NCBI GenBank assembly: GCA_902540595.1
Contig: CACBNI010000006.1
Coordinates: 16,509 to 80,508, forward strand
DNA from: an uncultured Pelagibacteraceae bacterium
Lineage (GTDB): Bacteria > Pseudomonadota > Alphaproteobacteria > Pelagibacterales > Pelagibacteraceae
DNA: 64,000 nucleotides
Direction: 5' to 3'
In this document: positions 42,669 through 52,013 of the stretch, piece by piece
How the letters are laid out: each line of letters starts with the position of its first letter
Position numbering within the stretch: position 1 is the first letter of the stretch
Translations under genes and position numbers: made by a program
Notes under the pieces: model-generated
Database searches by the model: none
The model's input: only the letters and a program-made list of their open reading frames with translations
What the model was told of the DNA's origin: nothing

Positions 42669-43386
42669 CCAATTCCTTAACTAATTCATCTAAATTAATA
42701 TCACCATCATATATAGCTTTACCAACTATAATGCCTTCAATGTTATTGTTATTTAATTCTTTAGCCTTTTTAATGTCAGCTATTGAGGAAACTCCACCAG
42801 ATATAATTACTGGACAATTAGATGTATCAGCAACTTTTTTGGTCTCCTCAAAATTAGGACTTTGTTTCATCCCATCTCTGTTGATATCAGTGTAAATTAA
42901 TCTACTAGCGCCAAAGTCATTTACCTCTTTTAAAAAATCCAAAGTTAATTGATTAGTGTTTTCTTTCCAGCCAGATACAGATAAATATCCATCTTTAGCA
43001 TCTAAACCTAAAGCAATTTGATTTGGAAATTTTTGGCAGGCTTCTTTCAAAAAGTTTTTATCTTTAAAAGCTGCACTTCCTAAAATTACTTTTTCAACAC
43101 CAATATCTTTATATTTTTGAATGCTTTCAATACTTCTAACTCCACCCCCTACTTCAACATTTAGATCACATTTTCTAACGATTTCTTGAATTAAATCTAG
43201 ATTTACTGTTTGACCAGTTAAAGCTCCATCTAAATCAATAATATGTAAGTTTAAAAAACCATGATCTTTGTATTTTTCTGCTTGATCAATTGGAGATATT
43301 TTATACTCAGTTTTATTATCAAAGTCTCCCTTTACTAACCTCACACACTTTTTGTTTTTAATATCTATAGCAGGAAAAATTTTCAT
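42661..43386 (-). CDS. hisA: ProFAR isomerase HisA
   Basis: This 241-residue TIM barrel begins [28 protein letters not shown]. It has [26 protein letters not shown] and [18 protein letters not shown], the HisA pattern with two catalytic Asp. It performs an Amadori rearrangement in histidine synthesis. Its ATG overlaps the stop of the tiny lipoprotein gene by 4 bases. Confidence 0.98.
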   Translation of the reverse strand: MKIFPAIDIKNKKCVRLVKGDFDNKTEYKISPIDQAEKYKDHGFLNLHIIDLDGALTGQTVNLDLIQEIVRKCDLNVEVGGGVRSIESIQKYKDIGVEKVILGSAAFKDKNFLKEACQKFPNQIALGLDAKDGYLSVSGWKENTNQLTLDFLKEVNDFGASRLIYTDINRDGMKQSPNFEETKKVADTSNCPVIISGGVSSIADIKKAKELNNNNIEGIIVGKAIYDGDINLDELVKELDA

Positions 43387-43526
43387 TTTTTCATTCTTAT
43401 ATTTGGTTTACCTGTCACCTTCATTTTGATGTTATTATCTTTTTTTTTTTTATCCAAATCTTTAGTAATATTCATACTTGCACAAGAAAGTAAAAAGAGT
43501 AAAAAAATAAAAAATGAAAATTTCAT
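43383..43526 (-). CDS. Tiny lipoprotein (47 residues)
   Basis: Too short for the ORF track. From the ATG at 43526 the reverse strand reads MKFSFFIFLLFLLSCASMNI, then [27 protein letters not shown]. The L-L-S-C lipobox predicts a lipoprotein with Cys 15 acylated and a very basic 32-residue mature tail. The stop overlaps the hisA start (ATGA), so it is coupled to the his genes. A run of 12 A encodes four Lys and could slip. No family is recognised. Confidence 0.72.
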   Translation of the reverse strand: MKFSFFIFLLFLLSCASMNITKDLDKKKKDNNIKMKVTGKPNIRMKK

Positions 43527-43528
43527 AG

Positions 43529-44296
43529 TTATAAATTAGTATATATATAATCCATTCTCAATTTTGATTTAAATATTTTCTTATATTTATTTTTAACTAA
43601 AAAATTATTTACATCTTTAAAATTTTCGCGTCCAATTTCGACAAGAATCATACATTTATTATTTTTTAAAATTTCGACTAATCCACTTAATACACTCAAT
43701 TCATGACTTTCCACATCTATTTTCATGAAGATTTTTTTTTTTGTTAGTTGAATATATTTGCCACCTACTTTGAAATCTGCTTTAAAAATTTTAGAGTTTT
43801 TTCTATCATGTGAACTATTTAGAATGGTTGAATTTGTTTTTGCAACACCATGTTTATACCAAGTTATCATTTTTTTTTTGGTATTCTCATCTGATAAACC
43901 AAAATTATATATTTTTATATTTTTAAAAGAATTTTTTATTAATGTTTTTCTAAATTTATTATAAGCATCCTTATTTGGCTCAAAAGCTATGACTTTTACA
44001 TTTTTAAATTTATTGGCAAAATAAAACGAAAAATATCCAGAGTTTGCTCCTATATCTAAAAAGTGTGAAAAAAAGTCTTTACTCATCTTGACTTCTAAAA
44101 AATTGATTGCGTCTTGTTCGTACTCTTTATTCAATATGATTTGTCTATCCACAGGATCTAAAAAATCTAAATAAAATTTAATATTATTAATATTGTAGTA
44201 ACCTTTGTTTTTATTGATCAATTTAGAAATTCTAATACCTAGGGATGGTATTAATCTCTTTAATATTGGAGCTTTTAAAACGAATTTAATCATCAA
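43529..44296 (-). CDS. FkbM-family methyltransferase
   Basis: This 255-residue protein has FLDIGANSGYFSFYFANKFKNVKVIAFEPNKDAYNKFRKTLIKN (about 88-131) and IFMKIDVESHELSVLSGL, the FkbM signature (SAM site and the DVEG-like motif, here DVES). FkbM enzymes O-methylate sugars, lipids or peptides. It is inserted between hisH and the lipoprotein/hisA genes on the same strand. That is not a histidine-pathway function, so it looks like an insertion into the his cluster. Confidence 0.88.
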   Translation of the reverse strand: MMIKFVLKAPILKRLIPSLGIRISKLINKNKGYYNINNIKFYLDFLDPVDRQIILNKEYEQDAINFLEVKMSKDFFSHFLDIGANSGYFSFYFANKFKNVKVIAFEPNKDAYNKFRKTLIKNSFKNIKIYNFGLSDENTKKKMITWYKHGVAKTNSTILNSSHDRKNSKIFKADFKVGGKYIQLTKKKIFMKIDVESHELSVLSGLVEILKNNKCMILVEIGRENFKDVNNFLVKNKYKKIFKSKLRMDYIYTNL

Positions 44297-44315
44297 ACTA
44301 AATGTGGTTATTCAA

Positions 44316-44942
44316 TTATAAATTTATAAAATTATTTATTATTTTGAGTCCTGTAGTATCACTTTTCTCTGGATGAAATTGAGTACCAAAAATATTTTCC
44401 TTTTCTATGGAACATACTATGTTTGATGAATAATCTGTAGTAGAAGAAATCACATTCTTATCCTCTGGAAGAAACTCATAACTATGTACAAAATACATGT
44501 GAGATTTATCTTCTATGTCTTTGAAAATTTTACTATCTTTAATAATATTTAATTGGTTCCAACCAATATGAGGAAGTTTGAATTTTCCGTTTTGGTTGTT
44601 AATTTTTGATACCTTGCCTGCTATCCACCCCAAACCTTTTGTTTCTTCTTCCTCATAACCTATATCAGCAAACATTTGTAAACCAACGCAAATTCCAAGT
44701 AGTGGTTTTTTATTAGTTAAGGCAAATTCATTTAAAGTATCGACCAAACCACTGATCTCATTAAGAGCATTAACGCAACTCTTAAAAGAACCTTGGCCTG
44801 GTAAAACAATTTTATCGCTAAATTTAATCTTTTTTAAATCAGAGGTAACCTCTATATTTACCTTTTTTTTGGCAACCTCCTTGAAGGAGTTTATAACTGA
44901 GCTTATATTGCCTGAATTATAATCAACAATTGTAACATTCAT
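44316..44942 (-). CDS. hisH: Imidazole glycerol phosphate synthase glutaminase HisH
   Basis: This 208-residue class I glutamine amidotransferase has the nucleophile in LLGICVGLQMFA (Cys about 83) and the His/Glu of the triad in IFGTQFHPEKSD. It supplies ammonia to HisF. It lies 5 bases after hisB; the other partner, hisF, is separated by the FkbM insertion and hisA. Confidence 0.97.
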   Translation of the reverse strand: MNVTIVDYNSGNISSVINSFKEVAKKKVNIEVTSDLKKIKFSDKIVLPGQGSFKSCVNALNEISGLVDTLNEFALTNKKPLLGICVGLQMFADIGYEEEETKGLGWIAGKVSKINNQNGKFKLPHIGWNQLNIIKDSKIFKDIEDKSHMYFVHSYEFLPEDKNVISSTTDYSSNIVCSIEKENIFGTQFHPEKSDTTGLKIINNFINL

Positions 44943-44947
44943 TAAAC

Positions 44948-45538
44948 TTATAATGAGCCTTTGGTAGATGGAATGCTTTTTTTACTTCTAGGGTCCATCT
45001 CCAAAGCATCTCGTAAAGATCTTGCTAAACCTTTATAACAAGACTCAATAATGTGGTGACTATTGTCCCCATAAATATTTTCAACGTGTAATGTGATGCC
45101 AGCAGATTGTGAAAAAGCTTGAAACCATTCTTTAAATAGTTCGGTATCCATCTCCCCAAGTTTTTCTACTTTCAATTTTACTTTCCAAATCAAATAAGGT
45201 CTGTTTGAAACATCGATTGCAACTCTAGTTAAAGTTTCGTCCATTGGAATAAGTCTGTGAGCATAACGCTTAATCCCAACAAATTTTTTTACTGCTTTTT
45301 TTAAAGCTTCACCAATTGCAATACCGGTATCTTCAGTGGTGTGGTGAAGATCTATGTGTGTGTCTCCTTTAGCTTTAACTTTTAAATCAATTAAAGAGTG
45401 CTTTGATAATTGCTCGAGCATGTGGTCCAAAAAACCTATGCCAGTGTCAATTTGGTACTTTCCTTTACCATCAATATTAACTTCAACACTGATACTAGTT
45501 TCTTTAGTTTTTCGAGATATTTTTCCTTTTCTAGCCAT
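44948..45538 (-). CDS. hisB: Imidazoleglycerol-phosphate dehydratase HisB
   Basis: This 196-residue protein has [20 protein letters not shown] and [17 protein letters not shown], the first His-rich metal site, and later [23 protein letters not shown], the second. It dehydrates IGP to imidazole acetol phosphate. It is the first gene of the his run and divergent from hslV, 89 bases away. Confidence 0.98.
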   Translation of the reverse strand: MARKGKISRKTKETSISVEVNIDGKGKYQIDTGIGFLDHMLEQLSKHSLIDLKVKAKGDTHIDLHHTTEDTGIAIGEALKKAVKKFVGIKRYAHRLIPMDETLTRVAIDVSNRPYLIWKVKLKVEKLGEMDTELFKEWFQAFSQSAGITLHVENIYGDNSHHIIESCYKGLARSLRDALEMDPRSKKSIPSTKGSL

Positions 45539-45627
45539 ATGTTTTTAAAGGTATATATACATAATCACCGTATATCAATATCCCTATCTCTACTTGAAGT
45601 ATCAAAATTAGTAACCATTTGTTAATG

Positions 45628-46143
45628 ATGACAACAATTGTATTAATAAGAAAAAATAATGAAGTTGTGGTTGCTGGTGACGGGCAAGTTAGTATGGGAA
45701 ATACTGTTGTTAAAAGCACTGCTTCGAAAGTTAGAAAAATTGAAAAAAGAGATGTTGTTGCCGGATTTGCAGGATCAACTGCCGATGCTTTGACTTTGTT
45801 TGAAAGATTAGAAGCAAAAATCGAAAAGCATGCAGGAAATTTATCAAGAGCTGCGGTTGAATTAGCAAAAGATTGGCGAACTGATAAATACTTAAGAAGA
45901 TTAGAAGCGTTGATGGCTATTGGGGATAAAGAAAATAGTTATATAATTTCTGGAACAGGAGATGTTTTGGAACCTGAAGGTGATGTGATTGGAATTGGTT
46001 CCGGAGGAAATTATGCTTTAGCTGCTGGAAAAGTTTTAATGGATACAGACATGTCCGCAGAAGAAGTTGCAAAAAAAGCCATTAAGGTTGCATCAGAAAT
46101 TTGTGTATTCACAAATGATAATATTAAGGTTCATAAAATATAA
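45628..46143 (+). CDS. hslV: ATP-dependent protease subunit HslV
   Basis: I start at the ATG at 45628, because HslV must expose Thr after Met removal (M-T-T-I-V-L-I-R). The ORF-track TTG at 45619 would bury it. At 171 residues the length is right, with [23 protein letters not shown] and [18 protein letters not shown]. It forms the dodecameric peptidase of HslUV. It overlaps hslU by one base. Confidence 0.97.
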   Translation: MTTIVLIRKNNEVVVAGDGQVSMGNTVVKSTASKVRKIEKRDVVAGFAGSTADALTLFERLEAKIEKHAGNLSRAAVELAKDWRTDKYLRRLEALMAIGDKENSYIISGTGDVLEPEGDVIGIGSGGNYALAAGKVLMDTDMSAEEVAKKAIKVASEICVFTNDNIKVHKI

Positions 46144-47513
46144 TGGAAAATTCAAACGTAACACCTCTCGTTCCAAAAGATAAAAAAGAAAAAGAAGGAG
46201 CTTCTTTGGTAAGTTCCCTGTCCCCAAGAGAAATAGTTTCAGAATTGGATCGATTTGTAGTCGGTCAAAACAAAGCAAAAAAAGCTGTAGCAGTTGCTTT
46301 AAGAAATCGATGGCGAAGACAAGCCCTTAAAGGTGAAATGAAAAATGAAGTTTTGCCAAAAAATATATTAATGATCGGACCAACAGGTGTTGGTAAAACT
46401 GAAATTTCAAGAAGACTTTCAAAACTAGCTGAAGCCCCTTTTGTCAAAGTGGAGGCAACTAGATTTACTGAAGTTGGTTATGTAGGTAGAGATGTAGAGC
46501 AAATAGTAAGAGATTTAATTGAAATTGCTATCGCAATGGAGAAAGTTAAAAAACGAAAAGAAGTTTTTGCTCAAGCTCAAAAAGCAGCAGAGGAAAAGGT
46601 CTTAGACGCATTAGTAGGTAAAAAAGCAAGCCTTGCAACAAGAGAAAGTTTTAGGAAAAGATTAAGAAACGGTGATTTGGACAATAATGAAATAGAAATT
46701 TCTGTTAGTGATAGTGGATCTGGAGCATCATTTGAAATTCCTGGTATGCCAGGTGCTAATGTTGGAATGATCAATATTGGTGAAATGATTGGTAAATCTA
46801 TGGGAAACAAAGAAAAGAAAAAGAAAATGAGTGTAAAAGAGTCTCATGAAATTTTAATCAATGATGAATCTGATAAACTAATCGAACAAGATAAAATTGT
46901 AAAAGCAGCAAAACTTTCAACTGAAAATAACGGCATTGTCTTTTTAGATGAAATAGACAAAATTTCAGCAAGAACGGATAGAGTCGGTGGTGATGTGTCT
47001 CGAGAAGGTGTTCAAAGAGATTTATTGCCTTTGATTGAGGGAACAACAGTAAACACCAAACACGGTCCAATTAAAACAGACCATATTTTATTTATTGCAT
47101 CAGGTGCTTTTCAATTAGCTAAGCCATCAGATCTTCTACCTGAACTTCAAGGAAGACTGCCTATTAGAGTTGAGTTGGAAGCATTAACTAGTGAAGATTT
47201 TAAAAGAATTTTAAGAGAGCCTGATTTTAGTTTAATAAAGCAATACGTTGCCTTGTTAAAGACTGAGAATGTTGATCTTGAGTTTTCGGATGATGGGATC
47301 GATACAATTGCAAATATTGCTTCAGAAGTAAATGCGACTGTAGAAAATATAGGCGCAAGAAGATTACATACAATAATTGAAAAAATTTTGGATGAGATAA
47401 GTTTTACTGCAACTGATCGTGCTGGTGAAAAAATTGTTATTAATAAAGATTATATTAATAAGAACTTGGATAATTTAGTTAAAGATACTGATCTTTCAAA
47501 ATTTATTCTATAG
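46143..47513 (+). CDS. hslU: HslUV protease ATPase subunit HslU
   Basis: This 456-residue AAA+ protein has [34 protein letters not shown], Walker [11 protein letters not shown] (about 78-87), the intermediate I-domain (about 135-240) and Walker [11 protein letters not shown]. The C terminus DLSKFIL matches the family's F-I-L tail that activates HslV. It overlaps the convergent Smr gene by 11 bases. Confidence 0.98.
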   Translation: MENSNVTPLVPKDKKEKEGASLVSSLSPREIVSELDRFVVGQNKAKKAVAVALRNRWRRQALKGEMKNEVLPKNILMIGPTGVGKTEISRRLSKLAEAPFVKVEATRFTEVGYVGRDVEQIVRDLIEIAIAMEKVKKRKEVFAQAQKAAEEKVLDALVGKKASLATRESFRKRLRNGDLDNNEIEISVSDSGSGASFEIPGMPGANVGMINIGEMIGKSMGNKEKKKKMSVKESHEILINDESDKLIEQDKIVKAAKLSTENNGIVFLDEIDKISARTDRVGGDVSREGVQRDLLPLIEGTTVNTKHGPIKTDHILFIASGAFQLAKPSDLLPELQGRLPIRVELEALTSEDFKRILREPDFSLIKQYVALLKTENVDLEFSDDGIDTIANIASEVNATVENIGARRLHTIIEKILDEISFTATDRAGEKIVINKDYINKNLDNLVKDTDLSKFIL

Positions 47514-47925
47514 ATCTATTTTTTTTTAAAAAGATATAAAAAGCGCCACTTCCACCATCTTCAATACTTGCATCTTTGATCTCATTGATAATGTTCATTA
47601 AACTCTTGTTACTTTCAATAAATTCGGGAACTGAATATTTCAATATGCTTAAATTTTTAGACACATAAGGATCCTTTTCGTTTTGTGAATGAAGTCCTTT
47701 ACCAGTAACCACAATCAACTTATTTATTTTTTCACTAAAAGATTGATATATAAATTCTTCGATAGTTTTATTCGCTTCCTCAAGCGTGTACCCATGAAGA
47801 TCAATTGATTTTACTTTAAAAAGTTTTTCCTTTGATAACTTTAAATCTTTGTTTGGGAGTTGTTCATCACTAGAAATAAAGTTTTCCCAGTCTTTTTTAT
47901 CTTTTTCTGAAATATCGTTACTCAA
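47503..47925 (-). CDS. Smr-domain protein (MutS2 C-terminal-like endonuclease)
   Basis: This 140-residue protein has [22 protein letters not shown] and [18 protein letters not shown], the Smr D-L-H-G and T-G-x-G motifs. Smr domains nick DNA or RNA. The start is TTG (TTG AGT AAC), just after the timA stop. Its place after the Tim44-like gene is typical of alphaproteobacteria. Confidence 0.93.
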   Translation of the reverse strand: MSNDISEKDKKDWENFISSDEQLPNKDLKLSKEKLFKVKSIDLHGYTLEEANKTIEEFIYQSFSEKINKLIVVTGKGLHSQNEKDPYVSKNLSILKYSVPEFIESNKSLMNIINEIKDASIEDGGSGAFYIFLKKNRSIE

Positions 47926-48522
47926 TTAGGTTAAAGTATTTACCAGCTGCCAGTTAGGATTTACAGAAGTTGTATCCCTTGAAAACACCCAGGTATCATA
48001 AATTTTTTTTATTTTTTCTGGGTCTCCAGAAACAATTTTTTTTTCTTTATCTCTAATACAGGTTATTACTTCAGCAATAAAATCAACTGTAACATTTAAA
48101 ATGTTACCAATTTTTTTATGTTCTTTGATTTCTGCTGAGTTAATACCTATAAAAGTAATCTCAGCAAAATGACCTCTTGAACTTCTTTCCTTAAGGGCGT
48201 CATTAAATTGGGAATATATCTGTCCATTTAACAAAGATCTGCTTGTTGTAATTTTATTATCGTTATCACTAAAGTCAGTAATTATTGTTTCATATGCAAT
48301 TTTAGCACCTTTTAAAAATTCTTCTTGAGCAGCAGTGTCGAAAATTTCATTTGATTTTCTTGGTTGATCAACATTAATATTTTTTAGCACCTCTTTAAAT
48401 TGGGCTGGAGTTTTTCCGTCAAAACCTGTTCTTTTACCAAGAATTCCTCTTAGTCTTAGAAAAATAAATCCCGCTATCATTGCTAGCAGAATGATGTCGA
48501 TGTACTCGAAACTATAATTCAT
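47926..48522 (-). CDS. Tim44/TimA-like membrane-anchored protein
   Basis: This 198-residue protein has an N-terminal helix (about 7-24), then a linker and a Tim44-like domain: EEFLKGAKIAYETIITDFSDNDNKITTSRSLLNGQIYSQFNDALKERSSRGHFAEITFIGINSAEIKEH. This is the alphaproteobacterial TimA family, related to the mitochondrial import motor subunit Tim44. It is divergent from fxsA and lies near secB, a conserved neighbourhood. Confidence 0.93.
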   Translation of the reverse strand: MNYSFEYIDIILLAMIAGFIFLRLRGILGKRTGFDGKTPAQFKEVLKNINVDQPRKSNEIFDTAAQEEFLKGAKIAYETIITDFSDNDNKITTSRSLLNGQIYSQFNDALKERSSRGHFAEITFIGINSAEIKEHKKIGNILNVTVDFIAEVITCIRDKEKKIVSGDPEKIKKIYDTWVFSRDTTSVNPNWQLVNTLT

Positions 48523-48580
48523 CCGATGATAGTAATTACTCTATTGATTAATTTCAACCAGCAATTTAGATTAAGGACAA

Positions 48581-49006
48581 ATGAACCCAATATTATTAAC
48601 AATAATCCTAGTACCAGTCATCGAAATCTATCTTTTGATAAAAATTGGTTCACAGGTCGGAGCGATTACAACCATTTTTCTCATTTTTACTACTGCAATC
48701 ATAGGCGTGTATTACGCAAAATATGAAGGGTTAAATACATTAAAATCTGGATTCGCTCAATTAAGTAAAAATGAAACACCTGCATACGAAGTAATTTCAG
48801 GTGCAGCTATAGCATTTGCCGCTTTATTGTTAATCATCCCTGGGTTTGCAACAGATGCGTTAGGATTTTTATTAATTTTTCCATACAGTAGAAAAATGAT
48901 TTTCAAAAAATTTTCTAAAAAATTTAAACCCAAAGAAAATAAAAAAAATAATTTTATAGACGGAGACTTCGAGGATATAGAAGACGACAATGACAGAAAA
49001 ATTTAA
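48581..49006 (+). CDS. fxsA: FxsA family membrane protein
   Basis: This 141-residue protein starts PILLTIILVPVIEIYLLIKIGSQVGAITTIFLIFTTAIIGVYYAKYEG and ends with a charged cytosolic tail, the FxsA pattern. In E. coli overexpression of FxsA blocks F-plasmid exclusion of phage T7. The normal role is not known. It overlaps secB by 17 bases. Confidence 0.92.
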   Translation: MNPILLTIILVPVIEIYLLIKIGSQVGAITTIFLIFTTAIIGVYYAKYEGLNTLKSGFAQLSKNETPAYEVISGAAIAFAALLLIIPGFATDALGFLLIFPYSRKMIFKKFSKKFKPKENKKNNFIDGDFEDIEDDNDRKI

Positions 49007-49412
49007 AATATTAGGAAAATATATAAAAGATTTATCTAGTGAAACTCCTGATGCTGAAACCTATATTTACGTTAAAGATAGAATTTCGAAGTATCAATTA
49101 GATATTGATATTAATTCAAAAGCATTAAAAAATAAAATGATTGAAATAAACACAAGATGTAGGTTTAATGATAAAAACGAGAGTAAAAAAAAATCTTTTT
49201 TTGAAATTATTTATTCCACCATAGTTAAAATTAATGAGGAAATTAAGGATAAAAAAGAATTAGAAAAAATTATATTATGTGATGTGCAAATTGAGATTTA
49301 CCCTTCATTAGAAAAAGCTCTTTTAGATTTACTTCACAATTCGGGTTATCCTGGTATCAAATTTGAAAAAAAAGTTGATTTTGAAACTCTCTATAAGCAG
49401 AAAGTTAACTAA
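48990..49412 (+). CDS. secB: Protein-export chaperone SecB (divergent)
   Basis: This 140-residue protein contains YIKDLSSETPDAETYI near the N terminus and LLHNSGYPGIKFEKKVDFETLY near the C terminus. These match the SecB Y-x-K-D-L-S-F-E-x-P and the N-S-G-F-P-P ... V-D-F ... Y patterns with substitutions. SecB holds precursors unfolded for SecA. The neighbourhood (timA, fxsA, dnaQ) is where alphaproteobacterial secB normally lies. The middle is very poorly conserved. Confidence 0.88.
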   Translation: MTEKFKILGKYIKDLSSETPDAETYIYVKDRISKYQLDIDINSKALKNKMIEINTRCRFNDKNESKKKSFFEIIYSTIVKINEEIKDKKELEKIILCDVQIEIYPSLEKALLDLLHNSGYPGIKFEKKVDFETLYKQKVN

Positions 49413-50070
49413 AATAATTCTTTTTTAAGTTTTGTTTTAAATACTCTTTATGTTTTTTTAGCTCTTGATCAGATGGTTTTACAATACCTTTGAAATAAAC
49501 AACATTGGAACTTTCTTTTTGTTTTTTTTCTTCAGTATTATTTTTAAAATCTAGTGTTGGTTCTTTTTGATCAATAAGATTTATATAAACTTTTGCTAAT
49601 AAATCACAGTCTATTAAAGCTGTGTGCTGAGTTCTTTTGGAATTATCAATCCTAAAACGTTTACAAAGAGCATCCAAACTTACCGGGGCACCAGGGAATT
49701 TATCCCTTGCTAAAATAAGTGTATCAACGATTTCATTTTCAATTTTTTTTTTACCAAATAAATTAAGTTCATTGTTTAAATGAGCTAAATCAAATTCTGC
49801 ATTGTGTATTATAAGTTTTTTATTTTTTATAAAGTCCAAAAATTCTTCACAAATCTCACTAAATTTTTTTTGTTTAGATAAGAATTCATCATTATATCCA
49901 TGAACTGCTAGAGCCTTTTCGGAGACTTTTCTTTGAGGATTTAAATAACAATGAAATTTATTTTTTGTTGGAATTAAGTCTTCTAATTCAATACATCCAA
50001 TTTCAACGACTCTGTGCCCATCTTTGACTGAGAGACCTGTTGTCTCGGTATCAAGAACTACTTCTTTCAT
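49405..50070 (-). CDS. dnaQ: DNA polymerase III epsilon subunit DnaQ
   Basis: I use the ATG at 50070 (MKEVVLDTETTGLSVKDGHRVVEIGCIEL), not the TTG at 50076. The DEDDh exonuclease motifs are LDTETTGL, LIIHNAEFDLAHLN and HTALIDCDLLAKVY. It proofreads for DNA polymerase III. A clamp-binding linker may lie near the C terminus. It overlaps coaE by 20 bases and the convergent secB by 8. Confidence 0.96.
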   Translation of the reverse strand: MKEVVLDTETTGLSVKDGHRVVEIGCIELEDLIPTKNKFHCYLNPQRKVSEKALAVHGYNDEFLSKQKKFSEICEEFLDFIKNKKLIIHNAEFDLAHLNNELNLFGKKKIENEIVDTLILARDKFPGAPVSLDALCKRFRIDNSKRTQHTALIDCDLLAKVYINLIDQKEPTLDFKNNTEEKKQKESSNVVYFKGIVKPSDQELKKHKEYLKQNLKKNYFS

Positions 50071-50638
50071 ATTCAATAGTTTTTAAAATTTTTTTAATCT
50101 CATTAGTAACAGATTTTTTGGTAAATTTATTTTTAATTATGAATCTAGATTTTTTTTTTTTATGAGCAAGTGAGAGTTGAATCTTTTTAAATTTGTTTAA
50201 TATCTTGAAATTAAAGTTTTTTCTTTTCTTTAAGTTTCTTAATATGTCGTTTTTTTTAGAGTCAACGAAAATTAAAATATCTTTTTTTTTATTTATTTTA
50301 TTTTCCAACAGTAGCGGGATATCCAAAATAATAAATTTTTTATTTCTATTTATACTTATAAAAATTCGTAACTTATTCCTTATTTCTTTATGAACTATCT
50401 TAATTATTTTCTTTAAATTTGAATTATTTGCAAGAATTGCCTTTGAAAGCTGTATTTTATCTATTGGAAAATCATAAACATAGTCAGGTAATATTTTTTT
50501 AAATTTTTTATATACCGTCCTATTCTTTTGGTACAACTTTGAAACTTCATGATCTGCATTAAAAACTGGGTATCCAAAGCTTTTAGCAACATAGCTTTTG
50601 CCTGATCCTATATCACCTAAAATCCCAATCCTTATCAT
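50051..50638 (-). CDS. coaE: Dephospho-CoA kinase CoaE
   Basis: This 195-residue protein has the P-loop IGILGDIGSGKSYVAKSFG at residues 4-22, then FNADHEVSKLY (CoA-binding Asp) and FIILDIPLLLENKINKKKDILIFVDS. It phosphorylates dephospho-CoA, the last step of CoA synthesis. It overlaps aroE by 4 bases and dnaQ by about 20. The second half is unusually Lys-rich. Confidence 0.95.
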   Translation of the reverse strand: MIRIGILGDIGSGKSYVAKSFGYPVFNADHEVSKLYQKNRTVYKKFKKILPDYVYDFPIDKIQLSKAILANNSNLKKIIKIVHKEIRNKLRIFISINRNKKFIILDIPLLLENKINKKKDILIFVDSKKNDILRNLKKRKNFNFKILNKFKKIQLSLAHKKKKSRFIIKNKFTKKSVTNEIKKILKTIEYERSSS

Positions 50639-51429
50639 CGATCTAAAAGTTTAATTGTTTCATTGTTTATCTTGGGTTCTATACCATGCCACAACTTAAA
50701 TGCTGAATAAGCTTGGTAAATAAACATTAATTTACCATTTTCATATTTATTACCTAATTTTTTACCTATATTTAAAAAATTTGTTTCACTTGGGTTATAA
50801 ATTACATCATAAAATAACTTATTGTTACCTATGTTAGTAAAATTTAAATTTATTTTATCATCTTGGTTCAATCCTAAGCTCGTCGCATTTATAATTACAT
50901 CAAAATTTGGAACTTCTCCCCAATCAATCAATTTTATATCTTCAAAATTTTTTTTAATATCATCTGCTTTTCCTTTCGTTCTGTTGCTAACAAAAATTTC
51001 GGCTGCTTTCATTTTAATTGAGGCATAAATTATGGAAGGAACAACACCACCTGCTCCTAATATGAAAATCTTTTTTCCACTAAAATCAAAATTTATTTCT
51101 TTAATTGCTCTTTCGAAACCTTCAATGTCAGTATTGTGGCCAACCACTTTTTTGTTTTGAAGATATATTGTATTTACAGATTGTGTTTTTCTTGCATCCT
51201 CACTCAATTCATCTATATGAGGTATAATAGCATTTTTAAATGGTACGGTAATATTTGCTCCATGCATATTTTCTTTTTTAATATTCAAAATTAAATTTTC
51301 TAGTTCATTATGATTTAATTCTTTTTTTTCATAAATTGCATCTATATGATTTTGTTTAATCCAGTAATTATGTAGTTCAGGGGATAAAGAGTGTTTTATT
51401 GGGTTTCCAATTACTAAATATTTTTTCAT
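50635..51429 (-). CDS. aroE: Shikimate dehydrogenase AroE
   Basis: This 264-residue protein has VIGNPIKHSLSPELHNYW, NITVPFKNAIIPHIDELSEDA with catalytic Lys, the NADP loop IFILGAGGVVPSIIYA (about 119-134) and VYNPSETNFL-type sequence near the end. It reduces 3-dehydroshikimate in the aromatic pathway. It is coupled to maf (4-base overlap). Confidence 0.97.
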   Translation of the reverse strand: MKKYLVIGNPIKHSLSPELHNYWIKQNHIDAIYEKKELNHNELENLILNIKKENMHGANITVPFKNAIIPHIDELSEDARKTQSVNTIYLQNKKVVGHNTDIEGFERAIKEINFDFSGKKIFILGAGGVVPSIIYASIKMKAAEIFVSNRTKGKADDIKKNFEDIKLIDWGEVPNFDVIINATSLGLNQDDKINLNFTNIGNNKLFYDVIYNPSETNFLNIGKKLGNKYENGKLMFIYQAYSAFKLWHGIEPKINNETIKLLDR

Positions 51430-52013
51430 TTAATCTCTTTTAGATACTCTTTAATTTTTTTAATAGGAAGACCCATTATAGTATCTTCATCCCCAACTAT
51501 ATCTGAAAATAGTTTTCTGCCCTCACCTTCTATTTGATAAACATTGTAAGCATACAGAGCATTATCAGGAATTTTGGCTAAGTAATCTTCAAGTTCTTTA
51601 TCAGTAAAATTTCTCATTTTAAGTTTGGCTTTATCAGTATAATTCCAAATCATTGATCCATTTTTTGATATACAGACAGAACTAATTAAGTGATGCTCTC
51701 TAGCATTAAGCTTTTTTAATATTAATAATGCCTCTTTCCTGTCTTGTGGCTTGGAAATTAATTCTCCATCCAAATCGATCACACTGTCTGCACCTAACAC
51801 GATTTGTTCATAATTTTTTGAACTAACTTTATTAGCTTTTAGTTCGGCTAGATTCTTTGAAATAATTTCAGGTGAGGCTTTTTCACTTAATAAACTCTTT
51901 TTAACCATATCTTCGTCAACGTTGGATGGTTCAACATTACAAGAAATATCGTTTTTTTCTAAAATATCTTTTCTAACTTTGCTTTTAGATGCTAAAATTA
52001 TATTATTTAACAT
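51426..52013 (-). CDS. maf: Maf-family nucleotide pyrophosphatase
   Basis: This 195-residue protein starts IILASKSKVRKDILEKNDI and has VLGADSVIDLDGELISKPQDRKEALLILKKLNAREHHLISSV, the Maf signature. Maf enzymes hydrolyse non-canonical or modified NTPs. It overlaps the upstream kinase-regulator gene by 11 bases and aroE by 4. Confidence 0.95.
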   Translation of the reverse strand: MLNNIILASKSKVRKDILEKNDISCNVEPSNVDEDMVKKSLLSEKASPEIISKNLAELKANKVSSKNYEQIVLGADSVIDLDGELISKPQDRKEALLILKKLNAREHHLISSVCISKNGSMIWNYTDKAKLKMRNFTDKELEDYLAKIPDNALYAYNVYQIEGEGRKLFSDIVGDEDTIMGLPIKKIKEYLKEIK

